Shown in pieces: positions 15,909 through 23,843 of a stretch of 64,000 nucleotides of DNA (position 1 is the first letter of the stretch; the number at the start of each line of letters is the position of its first letter). A model generated the notes under the pieces. The model was not told the origin of the DNA. It saw only the letters and a program-made list of their open reading frames with translations, and made no database searches. The DNA comes from Chitinophaga rhizosphaerae. Lineage in GTDB: Bacteria > Bacteroidota > Bacteroidia > Chitinophagales > Chitinophagaceae. The stretch is taken from positions 32,129-96,128 of the forward strand of contig NZ_RXLO01000015.1 in the NCBI RefSeq assembly GCF_003958645.1, read 5' to 3'. Position numbers and translations under genes: made by a program.

Positions 15909-18374
15909 ATGAACTACCGCGCAATCCTTATTTCGATTTTCCTGTTGGCCGCTCAGGTCACATTCGGGCAAAAAGCCTCCATTACCGGCACCGTCAACGA
16001 CAAATCCGTTAACCTGCCACTGGAATACGCCAGCGTTTCCCTGTTCAGGAACAGTGATTCTTCCCTCGTTGCCGGAAGCCTCACAGACGCGAAAGGGATT
16101 TTCCTGATCGAGAAACTGGCCCCGGGCAATTATTTTCTCCGGATACTGTTTATGGGATACACCACCCGTTTCGTGGGCAACGTCAGCGTAGCGGCAGGCC
16201 AGCGGGTAGACCTGGGCGTTCAGTTGCTGGACCCCGGCAGCGCTATGCTCAACCAGGTGAACATAACGGGCGCGCAGCAGAACGCCATCAACCGGATCGA
16301 TAAGCAGGTATACCGCGCCGGGCAGTTCGAAGCCGCGAAAGGCGGCAACGCCATGGACGTGATGAAGAACCTCCCTTCCGTTTCGATGGACGGTGAAGGC
16401 GGCATCAGTGTACGCGGTTCATCGAACTTTTTGGTGCTCATCAACGGGAAGCCGGTGGTGACAGACGCCCGGACCGTGCTGAGCCAGCTTCCGGCCAATG
16501 CCATCGAGCACATCGAACTGGTTACCGCGCCATCGGCAAAATACGACCCGGACGGAAAAGGCGGCATCATCAATATCACGACGAAAAAGGGCGCTACCGA
16601 CGGGGTGTCCATGGCGGCGAACGTCATGGGCGGATTGCCCAGTACCGGCGATCATGGCAATAAGAAAAAGCCGAAGCGTTTCGGCGGGGATGTGACCGTC
16701 AATCTCAAAAAAGGGAAATGGGACGTGTCCGCAGGCGGGAACTACACCAGGAACGATAATGCAGGTTACCGGGAAGGGGATGTCTTCACCAAAAATAGTG
16801 CAACCGATATCCTTACCCGGTTCCCATCGAGCGGAGAACGGAGCTTCGACAAATACAACTACGCAGGCCGTGCATCCGCCGCTTTTTCGCCGGATTCGGC
16901 CAACACCGTTGCTGCCGGCGTCTTCGTCGGGAAACGATACCAGGCGCGCTTGGCGGATATCCTGTACCATAATTCCGCGTCCCGTATCAGCAATGGAGAA
17001 CTGATGCGGGAAACCACTTATTTCAACTCGAATCTTCAGACCCGGTACGGGAATTTTTTCCTGGGTAATATAGATTATACGCATACGTTCCGGAACAAGT
17101 CTACCCTTTCGGCTTCCGCATTATTCGAGAACGCCCGGCTCTACGGCAATACCCGCAATAAAAACCTGGAGTATCCCGAAACTGGCAAGGCGTTGCAGGA
17201 AGTGTTTAATCCTTATGAAAACCCCATCAAAGGGTACCGCCTCAAACTCGATCATGCTATCCCTCTCGGAAAGGGTAAGCTCGAAAGCGGTTATCAGTTC
17301 CGGCACGACACGCAGGAAGGAACGTTCGGTTATTTCGTGACGCCCGCTACTTCACAGCCGGATGCCGATCGATTCCGCGGCTCCGCTTCCGCCGCCAACC
17401 GGATCCATTCGGTATACACGCAGTATTCGGGAAAACAGGGAAAGCTGGAATACCAGGGCGGACTGCGATATGAAAATGCAGGCAGAACGGTCAGGCTGTC
17501 TTATGACCCCGAGCCCCACCGGCTCGATCTGTCGAACCTCTTTCCTTCGGCCAGCCTGTTATATGCCACCGGTAAGGATGGGAAGATTAAGGCCGGGTAC
17601 AGTAAGCGGATCCAGCGGACGAACAACTACGAACTGAACCCGATCCCCGAGCGGGAGCATTCCGAAACGCTGGAGCAGGGGGATCCCAACCTGTTGCCCT
17701 CGTTTATCGATCTTGTGGAACTGGGAATGGTCCAAAATTTCAGGAAAGGCTCGTTATTCGGAACGCTGTATTACCAGCATATTAAAAATCCCATCCAGCG
17801 GGTTAACAGCGTTTATGCCGATACCATCCTGAACCGTGTATTCACCAATGCTGAAGCGGCCAGGGTGTTCGGGCTGGAAGCGGGTGCGAACCTGGAGCCG
17901 GTAAAATGGTGGAGCCTGTACGTCGGCGGGAATGTGTATAACTACCGGATCAAAGGCGATCTTACGATCCTGGGCGTCACCTCCTCCGTCAACAACAAAA
18001 ACTGGGTATATTCCATCAATACGAACTCCAATTTCAAACTGGGCGATGGATGGAGCATGCAGGCCAATGTCAATTACCTGTCTGTCAGGCCCACGGCGCA
18101 AGGGGAGGATTCGCGCTTCCTGGTGCCCAATGCGTCGCTGAAGAAAAGTTTCCTCAACGGGCGTTTTTCCGCTACGCTGCAATGGCAGAATATCGACCTG
18201 GGCATGCACCAGACACAGCGCCAGCGCATCACTACAAGCGGCCGGGATTTTTACACGACCACGAATTACGTTTACGAAACGGACGTATTTCTCATTCACC
18301 TCGGTTATAACCTCAACCGGTTGAGCGGCAAATCCAAATTGCCGGCCAGTGAGATCGGGGATAAGGAATTCTAG
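15909..18374 (+). CDS. TonB-dependent receptor, outer-membrane beta-barrel (OMP_b-brl_3) type
   Basis: The protein has 821 residues. The order is signal peptide (1-20, ending 'QVTFGQ'), carboxypeptidase-regulatory-like beta domain (about 22-110), plug domain (about 135-225) with 'NAMDVMKNLPSVSMDGEGG' and 'APSAKYDPDGKGGIINITTK', and a C-terminal barrel. The 'APSAKYDPDGxGGIIN' motif is typical of the subfamily, which is distinct from SusC and has no SusD partner, as here. The ligand is unknown. It follows the crt operon by about 100 bases with its own -7 box and is convergent with the VOC gene. Nothing nearby points to iron or cobalamin specifically. Confidence 0.92.
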   Translation: MNYRAILISIFLLAAQVTFGQKASITGTVNDKSVNLPLEYASVSLFRNSDSSLVAGSLTDAKGIFLIEKLAPGNYFLRILFMGYTTRFVGNVSVAAGQRVDLGVQLLDPGSAMLNQVNITGAQQNAINRIDKQVYRAGQFEAAKGGNAMDVMKNLPSVSMDGEGGISVRGSSNFLVLINGKPVVTDARTVLSQLPANAIEHIELVTAPSAKYDPDGKGGIINITTKKGATDGVSMAANVMGGLPSTGDHGNKKKPKRFGGDVTVNLKKGKWDVSAGGNYTRNDNAGYREGDVFTKNSATDILTRFPSSGERSFDKYNYAGRASAAFSPDSANTVAAGVFVGKRYQARLADILYHNSASRISNGELMRETTYFNSNLQTRYGNFFLGNIDYTHTFRNKSTLSASALFENARLYGNTRNKNLEYPETGKALQEVFNPYENPIKGYRLKLDHAIPLGKGKLESGYQFRHDTQEGTFGYFVTPATSQPDADRFRGSASAANRIHSVYTQYSGKQGKLEYQGGLRYENAGRTVRLSYDPEPHRLDLSNLFPSASLLYATGKDGKIKAGYSKRIQRTNNYELNPIPEREHSETLEQGDPNLLPSFIDLVELGMVQNFRKGSLFGTLYYQHIKNPIQRVNSVYADTILNRVFTNAEAARVFGLEAGANLEPVKWWSLYVGGNVYNYRIKGDLTILGVTSSVNNKNWVYSINTNSNFKLGDGWSMQANVNYLSVRPTAQGEDSRFLVPNASLKKSFLNGRFSATLQWQNIDLGMHQTQRQRITTSGRDFYTTTNYVYETDVFLIHLGYNLNRLSGKSKLPASEIGDKEF

Positions 18375-18408
18375 CATACCTGTCCCGGCGATTGATATGT
18401 TTTCGTCG

Positions 18409-18807
18409 TTACGCCAGGTTTAACTGCCAGGTAACCCCGAACCGGTCGCCGACCCAGCCAAACTGCCGGCTGAAACCGTAATTGTTCAGCGGCATGTACA
18501 CCGACCCGTTTTCGGAGAGCTTTGCGAAAAGGGTGGCCTGCTCGTTTTCATCTTTACAATCGACCCAGATGGAAATGGCGGGCGTAAAGGTCCAGTTGTG
18601 CCTGACGAAACTGTCGCTGCAGCGGAAGGCCTTCCCGTTAAGCTCGAACGTTGCGATCATGACAGACCCTTCTTTCCCCGGCCCTTCTTTCCCGTATCGG
18701 TGGATGTCGATAACCTTCGAATCGGCAAACAGGCTGATGTAGAAGTTCATCGCGGCTTCGGCGTTGTTTTCCTGGAAAGTCAGGAACGTGGATAATTGCG
18801 TTTTCAT
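18409..18807 (-). CDS. VOC-superfamily protein (PhnB / 3-dmu-9_3-mt type)
   Basis: The protein has 132 residues of the vicinal-oxygen-chelate fold. 'STFLTFQENNAEAAMNFYIS' at the N-terminus, 'FRCSDSFVRHNWTFTPAISI' in the middle and the ending 'NNYGFSRQFGWVGDRFGVTW' are standard for the PhnB-like group of Bacteroidota. Members are uncharacterised, some possibly related to antibiotic or glyoxal handling. It stands alone, convergent with the receptor gene 34 bases away. The reaction cannot be inferred. Confidence 0.9.
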   Translation of the reverse strand: MKTQLSTFLTFQENNAEAAMNFYISLFADSKVIDIHRYGKEGPGKEGSVMIATFELNGKAFRCSDSFVRHNWTFTPAISIWVDCKDENEQATLFAKLSENGSVYMPLNNYGFSRQFGWVGDRFGVTWQLNLA

Positions 18808-19014
18808 AGTGATGGCATTTGGATGTTGAACATGGTTCCGTGGAAGGATGGTGGCTGGATACAGCCGTTTATCCCAAATTAAAAATAACGATTTTCAGCA
18901 CGTCTCGCGCAACAGCATTTTATTTAATGACGACCCGGAAATGAAAAACGATCGCGATCGCAGGACACCGGAACCGTGATTTCCCCGGAAGAAAAAGACG
19001 GCGCATTTTCGCCT

Positions 19015-19022
19015 TACCTTTG
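19015..19022 (+). promoter_or_regulatory. -7 box deciding the GNAT gene start
   Basis: TACCTTTG fits TAnnTTTG and ends 16 bases before the ATG at 19039. Because it lies inside the longest open frame, which starts at 18976, translation must begin downstream of it. Confidence 0.55.
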
Positions 19023-19038
19023 CATAAAACACCACACC

Positions 19039-19572
19039 ATGGCTCCCATATCCCACGAAACCATGACTGTAACGCAAGCCCCGCTGCTGGCGCAGATCGA
19101 CCGGTCGGAGGTCATAGACCTGCTGTACGAGATGCAAAACGGGGAATTGACGGCCAAAGAAGCCCACATCGACTGTGCCTCCTGGGACGCGGACGCACTC
19201 CGCGAACTACAGGAGCGGTACATCGCAACACTGGCGGCAGGCGGATTCGCTACCGGCGCCTTCAGCAACGGTGTGCTGGTGGGGTTCGGCGTGCTGGGGC
19301 ACGCGTGGATCGGGGAGAACGGCAACCAGCTGGCGGTAGAGCTGCTATATGTTTCGCGGGACTTCCGGCGACGGGGGATCGGTACACAGATACTCGACCG
19401 CCTGGCCGGCGAAGCGCGGAAGCGGGGCGCTGTGTATTTGTATGTCTCTTCCACCGAAACCCGCTCCGCCGTTTCCTTTTACCGGCATAACGGGAGCGCC
19501 CTTGCCGCAACGCCGGATGAGGCCCTTTTCAGCAGGGAACCGAAAGATATTCATATGATCATCCGGCTGTGA
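19039..19572 (+). CDS. GNAT-family N-acetyltransferase
   Basis: From the ATG at 19039 the protein has 177 residues; the ATG at 19063 is also possible. The acetyl-CoA site is plain: 'VELLYVSRDFRRRGIGTQIL' (motif A, RRRGIG) followed by 'KRGAVYLYVSSTETRSAVSF' and 'FYRHNGS'. The substrate amine is unknown; the C-terminal features match small-molecule rather than ribosomal acetyltransferases. The longest frame begins at 18976, but a TAnnTTTG box at 19015-19022 shows that those codons are upstream DNA. Confidence 0.88.
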   Translation: MAPISHETMTVTQAPLLAQIDRSEVIDLLYEMQNGELTAKEAHIDCASWDADALRELQERYIATLAAGGFATGAFSNGVLVGFGVLGHAWIGENGNQLAVELLYVSRDFRRRGIGTQILDRLAGEARKRGAVYLYVSSTETRSAVSFYRHNGSALAATPDEALFSREPKDIHMIIRL

Positions 19573-19643
19573 GGCTATTGAGCGGATACTTTCCTTTCTC
19601 GGAAAAACGAAGCAGTTCCCCATTATGAGTTATAAGAAAACCA

Positions 19644-19928
19644 ATGGCCCCCATTCCTCCAACACAACTTGCGATGATCATCGTTGGTGGAGTAGTACTG
19701 CTGACCGGATTTGCATACGCAGTGATGGTGCAATTCGACATCCCCGTGAGTAAATACCTGAACGATAGCCTAAAAGCGCGCCTCGACCGTGTAATCGGGG
19801 TGGATGATAAAAAGGATGGGATCAGCGACCGGTATGGAGATTGCTCCCGGTTATTGTATGTTCCCGCCTACCGGCAAACCGCTGGGTACGGAAGCAGGAA
19901 TTTTCTTGTCGTAATTGGGATCGTTTAA
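19644..19928 (+). CDS. Possible small single-pass membrane protein, overlaps the peroxidase gene antisense
   Basis: A 94-residue frame starts with 'MAPIPPTQLAMIIVGGVVLL', giving a convincing membrane helix at residues 9-30, then a charged stretch 'VSKYLNDSLKARLDRVIGVD' and 'DKKDGISDRYGD'. Up to about residue 68 the sequence reads like a real small membrane protein. The last 26 codons lie antisense to the end of the di-haem peroxidase gene (19851-21050), where the frame has odd composition, so the true gene may once have ended earlier or may have lost its stop. It lies 71 bases after the GNAT gene. No family is recognised. Confidence 0.45.
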   Translation: MAPIPPTQLAMIIVGGVVLLTGFAYAVMVQFDIPVSKYLNDSLKARLDRVIGVDDKKDGISDRYGDCSRLLYVPAYRQTAGYGSRNFLVVIGIV

Positions 19929-21050
19929 CGTATTCAGGAATTCCACGATGGTATTGATGTCTTTGAACTCCAGTCGCACCGCCGCGGCCAGTGGGTCGAG
20001 CTGTGAGCGGTCTACATGCGGGTTGCGCAGCGGCTTGCCATGAAGGTCTTCATAGAAAAACAGCACTTCGTTGAGGGTTTGCAGTTTGCCGCTATGCAGG
20101 TAAGGCCGGGTGAACCGCAGGTTGCGGAGTGTGGGGGTGCGGAAGCCATAGCTGCGTTGAATGCCGGAATCGGATGCTGGTAATTTTTCGTTGTCGGGAG
20201 CGCCGAGTACATGGGGCTTAAAGTCGGATAGCATGGGGCCGCTATGACAGCGGGCGCAGCCGGACTGGATAAAGAGCTGCATGCCTTCCACTTCCCGTTG
20301 TGAAAGTGCGGAGCGGTCGCCGCGCATATACTGGTCGAACCGCGAATTCACGGCCGTCAGTGAACGCTGGAATGCGCCGAGGGCTTTGGTGATGTGGGTG
20401 AGCGCGATCGTATTGCTTTCCGGGAAAGCCGATTTAAAAAGTTTCCGGTATGCTGCGATACCATTCACCCGTTTCACCACTTCTTCCGCAATCTGTTCTT
20501 CACTGAAATCATGTCCGCGCATTTCTTCAAACGTCTTAACCGGCATGGCGGCCTGTTCTTCGAGGCTTTTTGCGCGGAGGTCCCAGAACATGGGTGCTTC
20601 TTCCGGCGTATATTTTCCGTCTGGGCCGATGCCGTTGAACGCTATATTGAGGAGCGATTGTGAATTGCGTTTGGTAAAGGGGATGTTGTTGTTGTCCCTG
20701 AAGCGCCGTTTTTCGCCCAGTCCATTCCCGTTAACACCGATAGACAGGTCGATGCTTTCCGCATAGCCGAAATCGGGATGATGGCAGGTGGCGCAGGCTA
20801 CATCTTTCCCGCCGGACAATACCGGGTCGTAAAACAGCAGCCTCCCCAGTTCCACTTTTTCTGGCGTAGCGGGATTATCGGCGGGCGAGCGGTAGGAGAG
20901 CGGCAGTGCATCGATGGTTCCCAGGCCGGGGAGTTCTTTCTTTTCGGCAACGGTGGATTTGTCCGCCGGTTTGTCGGGCGAATGGCAGGCGTTGACGGCT
21001 ACAACGCCGGCGAGGAGCAGCATAATTGCATGAAGGAGGCCTGGGCGCAT
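19851..21050 (-). CDS. Di-haem cytochrome c peroxidase (MauG/CCP family) lipoprotein
   Basis: The protein has 399 residues. A lipoprotein signal ends in 'VVAVNAC' (Cys 22). Two haem c sites are present: CATCH at residues 86-90 and CARCH at 265-269, with the family contexts 'LGRLLFYDPVLSGGKDVACA' and 'GMQLFIQSGCARCH'. 'FRTPTLRNLRFTRPYLHSGK' near residue 310 is typical for bacterial CCPs. It probably reduces hydrogen peroxide in the periplasm using electrons from a small cytochrome; the MauG-like oxidase role is the alternative. No partner gene is adjacent. Confidence 0.93.
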   Translation of the reverse strand: MRPGLLHAIMLLLAGVVAVNACHSPDKPADKSTVAEKKELPGLGTIDALPLSYRSPADNPATPEKVELGRLLFYDPVLSGGKDVACATCHHPDFGYAESIDLSIGVNGNGLGEKRRFRDNNNIPFTKRNSQSLLNIAFNGIGPDGKYTPEEAPMFWDLRAKSLEEQAAMPVKTFEEMRGHDFSEEQIAEEVVKRVNGIAAYRKLFKSAFPESNTIALTHITKALGAFQRSLTAVNSRFDQYMRGDRSALSQREVEGMQLFIQSGCARCHSGPMLSDFKPHVLGAPDNEKLPASDSGIQRSYGFRTPTLRNLRFTRPYLHSGKLQTLNEVLFFYEDLHGKPLRNPHVDRSQLDPLAAAVRLEFKDINTIVEFLNTLNDPNYDKKIPASVPSGLPVGGNIQ

Positions 21051-21158
21051 GGGTTTGCTTATCAGTTTGTGCCTGTCAAGATAATAAATAACGAGGAAAT
21101 TATCTTTTATTTTCGGGGAATGGAAAACTGGCAGGCAGTTGGGATAGGCCTGATCGGA

Positions 21159-22913
21159 TCATTGCAGCAAGGTACCCGCGATCCTTTTGATATTCACCAC
21201 GGTTTCATCTTCCTTTTTGACCGGCATGGCAACGATCCACCTGGCCGTTTCCCGGGCTTCTTCGGGAAAACCTGCTTTGAGGTACAAGTCCATCAAATTT
21301 TTCCGGTAGGTAAACTTGTAAGGCACGAAATAGGTCAACGCGGCACAGTTCGAGATGGCTTTCCTGGTGTTCCCGCGGCTTTCATATGCCTGCACCAGGG
21401 CGTTCAGCACGGTGACGGTGACCAGCCGGCTTTTACTTTCCTCCAATATTTCCACCGCCCTTTCGTCTTGCCGGGAAAGCAGCAGGATGCCGTAGTCGAG
21501 CAGGAAATGCGGGTTGTATTTCAACGCCGGGTATAGCCGTTGGTAGGAGGCAACCTGTTCGTTTTCGGACATCGTGATAGCTTCCTGCAACCCGTTCCAA
21601 CGGCTCACAACCCGGTAGGTGTCCGTGGCTATGACCGTTACCGCCAGCAGCAGGGCGGCCAGGCAGTTATTAACCCATCTCGAACCCGGCAGGTGGCGTT
21701 TTCGGAATGTAAGCGGAAGGAGACCGGCCATTATCGCCGATACCAATATCAGGATAACGTTCACATGCAAGGGATAGGAGAACAGGCTCGTCGCCAACAG
21801 GATGAGCAGCGTGGATTGCAGTTGGCGGGGAAGTAGCGCCTGCGGTTCGTGTTTATGGGATATGATGCGCCAAATTCCATACAGCAGCAATGCGAGCCCT
21901 GGCAGCCCGGTTTCCGTCAGCCATTGCAACGGCTCGTTATAGGCGACATACACTTCATCCGCCGACAGTACTTCCGATATCGCCGACATCGGCAGCGATT
22001 CGAAATAACCGGTCTGCCACGAAGGGAAAGCCACGGGAAACCGGCCATATCCAATTCCCGTCCAGATATATTCCTGCCAGTGTTCCAACGAGATTTTCCA
22101 GATGATGAACCTCCCGAAAGCGGAGCCCGGCTTCAGGAAAACGAGCCCTGCTACGAGGAAGAGCAGCAATACTGCGCTTGTCAGTAGAATCTGCTTCCTG
22201 TGCTTCCTGCAAAAGGGCGCATCCATCAACAGCTGGATGGCATAACATGCCGCGCCGATCATCGCCGCCCGCGACTGTACGATCAACACCAGCATTCCTG
22301 CAGCCGCAAAGACCACCGCCTGTAACGCTAATCTTGCCCGCCTGTTTTGAATGTTAGTGGAAACCCAATAGTGGACAAGCGGGAAATGCAGCACCAGGTA
22401 AATGGCGTATAATCCAGAATTTTCCAGGTGCCCGGTAATCTGCAGGGACAAACGTTCGGAACGGAAGTTGCTGAACAGCATGGCGTATCCAACGCAGAGC
22501 TCGAGCAGGAAAAACAAAAGGATGATGGGAACGATGACTTTGCGATATGCGGTTTGCCCGCCCATCCGGAGAAGCAGGTAAACCGACAACCCGCAAAAGG
22601 TGTTGACCCATATTTCGTTGTGCAGGTTGTACCATCCGTTGCCGGTTGCCAGCAGCACCCCGAAAACAAGGAGCGCCAGCATCACAAGGCCATCCGCGGG
22701 CATGTACTCCGATTTCACATTCCTGATCGCCGCATAAGCTGCGAACAAAGCCGTTACACCGGCGATGACCGGGAGTGCGAGGTAGTGCCCGCCCTCCGGT
22801 ATTTGCTGGTAGTTGAAAGAAAAAGTGTATTTATACAATGCATAAAACATGCAAAGCATAAATACACTGGCGATGTATGCCGATTCCAAGGCTACAATCA
22901 GTTTCCGGTTCAA
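21159..22913 (-). CDS. O-antigen ligase (Wzy/WaaL)-family membrane protein with helical C-terminal tail
   Basis: The protein has 584 residues. The first 420 hold about 11 to 12 membrane helices with the large periplasmic loop of the family around residues 270-320 ('GYGRFPVAFPSWQTGYFES', then 'VAYNEPLQWLTETGLPGL'), and 'VQSRAAMIGA' in the region where the family has its conserved arginine. The last 160 residues are TPR-like helices ('ALKYNPHFLLDYGILLLS', 'VLNALVQAYESRGNTRKAI'). The family moves glycan chains from lipid carriers to lipid A, proteins or growing polymers. It is the last gene of a minus-strand operon with a secreted protein (11-base gap), a small membrane protein and a lipoprotein rather than with sugar genes, which suggests a dedicated acceptor. 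That is inference. Confidence 0.8.
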   Translation of the reverse strand: MNRKLIVALESAYIASVFMLCMFYALYKYTFSFNYQQIPEGGHYLALPVIAGVTALFAAYAAIRNVKSEYMPADGLVMLALLVFGVLLATGNGWYNLHNEIWVNTFCGLSVYLLLRMGGQTAYRKVIVPIILLFFLLELCVGYAMLFSNFRSERLSLQITGHLENSGLYAIYLVLHFPLVHYWVSTNIQNRRARLALQAVVFAAAGMLVLIVQSRAAMIGAACYAIQLLMDAPFCRKHRKQILLTSAVLLLFLVAGLVFLKPGSAFGRFIIWKISLEHWQEYIWTGIGYGRFPVAFPSWQTGYFESLPMSAISEVLSADEVYVAYNEPLQWLTETGLPGLALLLYGIWRIISHKHEPQALLPRQLQSTLLILLATSLFSYPLHVNVILILVSAIMAGLLPLTFRKRHLPGSRWVNNCLAALLLAVTVIATDTYRVVSRWNGLQEAITMSENEQVASYQRLYPALKYNPHFLLDYGILLLSRQDERAVEILEESKSRLVTVTVLNALVQAYESRGNTRKAISNCAALTYFVPYKFTYRKNLMDLYLKAGFPEEARETARWIVAMPVKKEDETVVNIKRIAGTLLQ

Positions 22914-22924
22914 TTTCTGTTGTG

Positions 22925-23515
22925 TTATGACGGTTTCCGGTGCCTGAGGGCGAATTCCTCTACAACTTTACCTTTCTCGCGGTCATAGTAAATGTAAGGC
23001 ATGATATAGGCGAAGCGCTGGTTACCTGCGAGGCAGACATCGAGCATCGGATAATGTTTACCGGCGATGATATAGCCTACCACGTACCGTTGGGCCCAGT
23101 CGGCCTGGTCGGCCGGTTTGTCTTCCGGGTACCGGCCGTAGTAATACCCGGCTGGCATGGCGAACACGGAATCTGCCGGCACCTGGTCGATGCTTTTATC
23201 GATGCCGTAGAGCGCCTGGTACTGAATCCGTACGTCAACATCCCTTTCGCCGAGTTTTTGGGTCATGACGGCATTGTCGAAATAGGATGCGAGCACTTTG
23301 TCGTATAGCGGGGCTTTGGAGGGTTGGAGGTTTTCTTCGGGCAGCCGGAGATCTGTTGGCGCGTCTTTCAGGAAACGGTACAACTTGTGGATGGGGGCTT
23401 TCGCGGCATCCTGGCTGTACCCTTCGAACCGGATCTGCGCGAACGCCGCCTTTCCGGCGGTCATCAACAGGATGCAGGTAATGAGGAATTTAAATGGTTT
23501 TCTGGATGTTTTCAT
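22925..23515 (-). CDS. Secreted protein of unknown function
   Basis: The protein has 196 residues, with a signal peptide 'FLITCILLMTAGKAAFAQ'. The mature part is soluble and rich in Asp, Tyr and Pro. It ends 'MPYIYYDREKGKVVEEFALR'. I do not recognise a family. Spacing to the flanking genes is 11 and 17 bases, so it is translated with the O-antigen ligase-like protein and the small membrane protein. It could be a periplasmic partner of either. Confidence 0.75.
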   Translation of the reverse strand: MKTSRKPFKFLITCILLMTAGKAAFAQIRFEGYSQDAAKAPIHKLYRFLKDAPTDLRLPEENLQPSKAPLYDKVLASYFDNAVMTQKLGERDVDVRIQYQALYGIDKSIDQVPADSVFAMPAGYYYGRYPEDKPADQADWAQRYVVGYIIAGKHYPMLDVCLAGNQRFAYIMPYIYYDREKGKVVEEFALRHRKPS

Positions 23516-23532
23516 GGTTTGAAATTAGGTTA

Positions 23533-23832
23533 TCAATTGCCTCTCCATTCCCATAACCATTCATAAACAGACGAGCTGAATATGATGAACAAGACGATGG
23601 GCAGGATGAGCGCACACATATGGACGATGATGGCCGGGCGGGTTAACGTTTTGCGGCGGGCCGCAATCCACATCGCTCCCGCAACGAGATGGACGAGCAT
23701 GCAGCCTGCCATGAGCAGGCCATGCCCGGTAGGATTTGGGGATTTTTCAAAGATGAATTTCAACGAGGTTGCCGCGAAATACACCCCGAAAATCCCCAAA
23801 TGGATCATGAATATCCGTAGTCCTTTCTTCAC
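23533..23832 (-). CDS. Small three-helix membrane protein
   Basis: The protein has 99 residues, with hydrophobic helices at about residues 7-25 ('IHLGIFGVYFAATSLKFIF'), 38-58 ('LLMAGCMLVHLVAGAMWIAA') and 69-90 ('IIVHMCALILPIVLFIIFSS'). No catalytic motif is visible. It lies 11 bases after the papain-like lipoprotein gene and 17 bases before the secreted-protein gene. Small membrane proteins directly after an effector-like gene are often immunity or chaperone proteins, but nothing in the sequence proves this. Confidence 0.72.
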   Translation of the reverse strand: MKKGLRIFMIHLGIFGVYFAATSLKFIFEKSPNPTGHGLLMAGCMLVHLVAGAMWIAARRKTLTRPAIIVHMCALILPIVLFIIFSSSVYEWLWEWRGN

Positions 23833-23843
23833 AAGCGTTTTAT

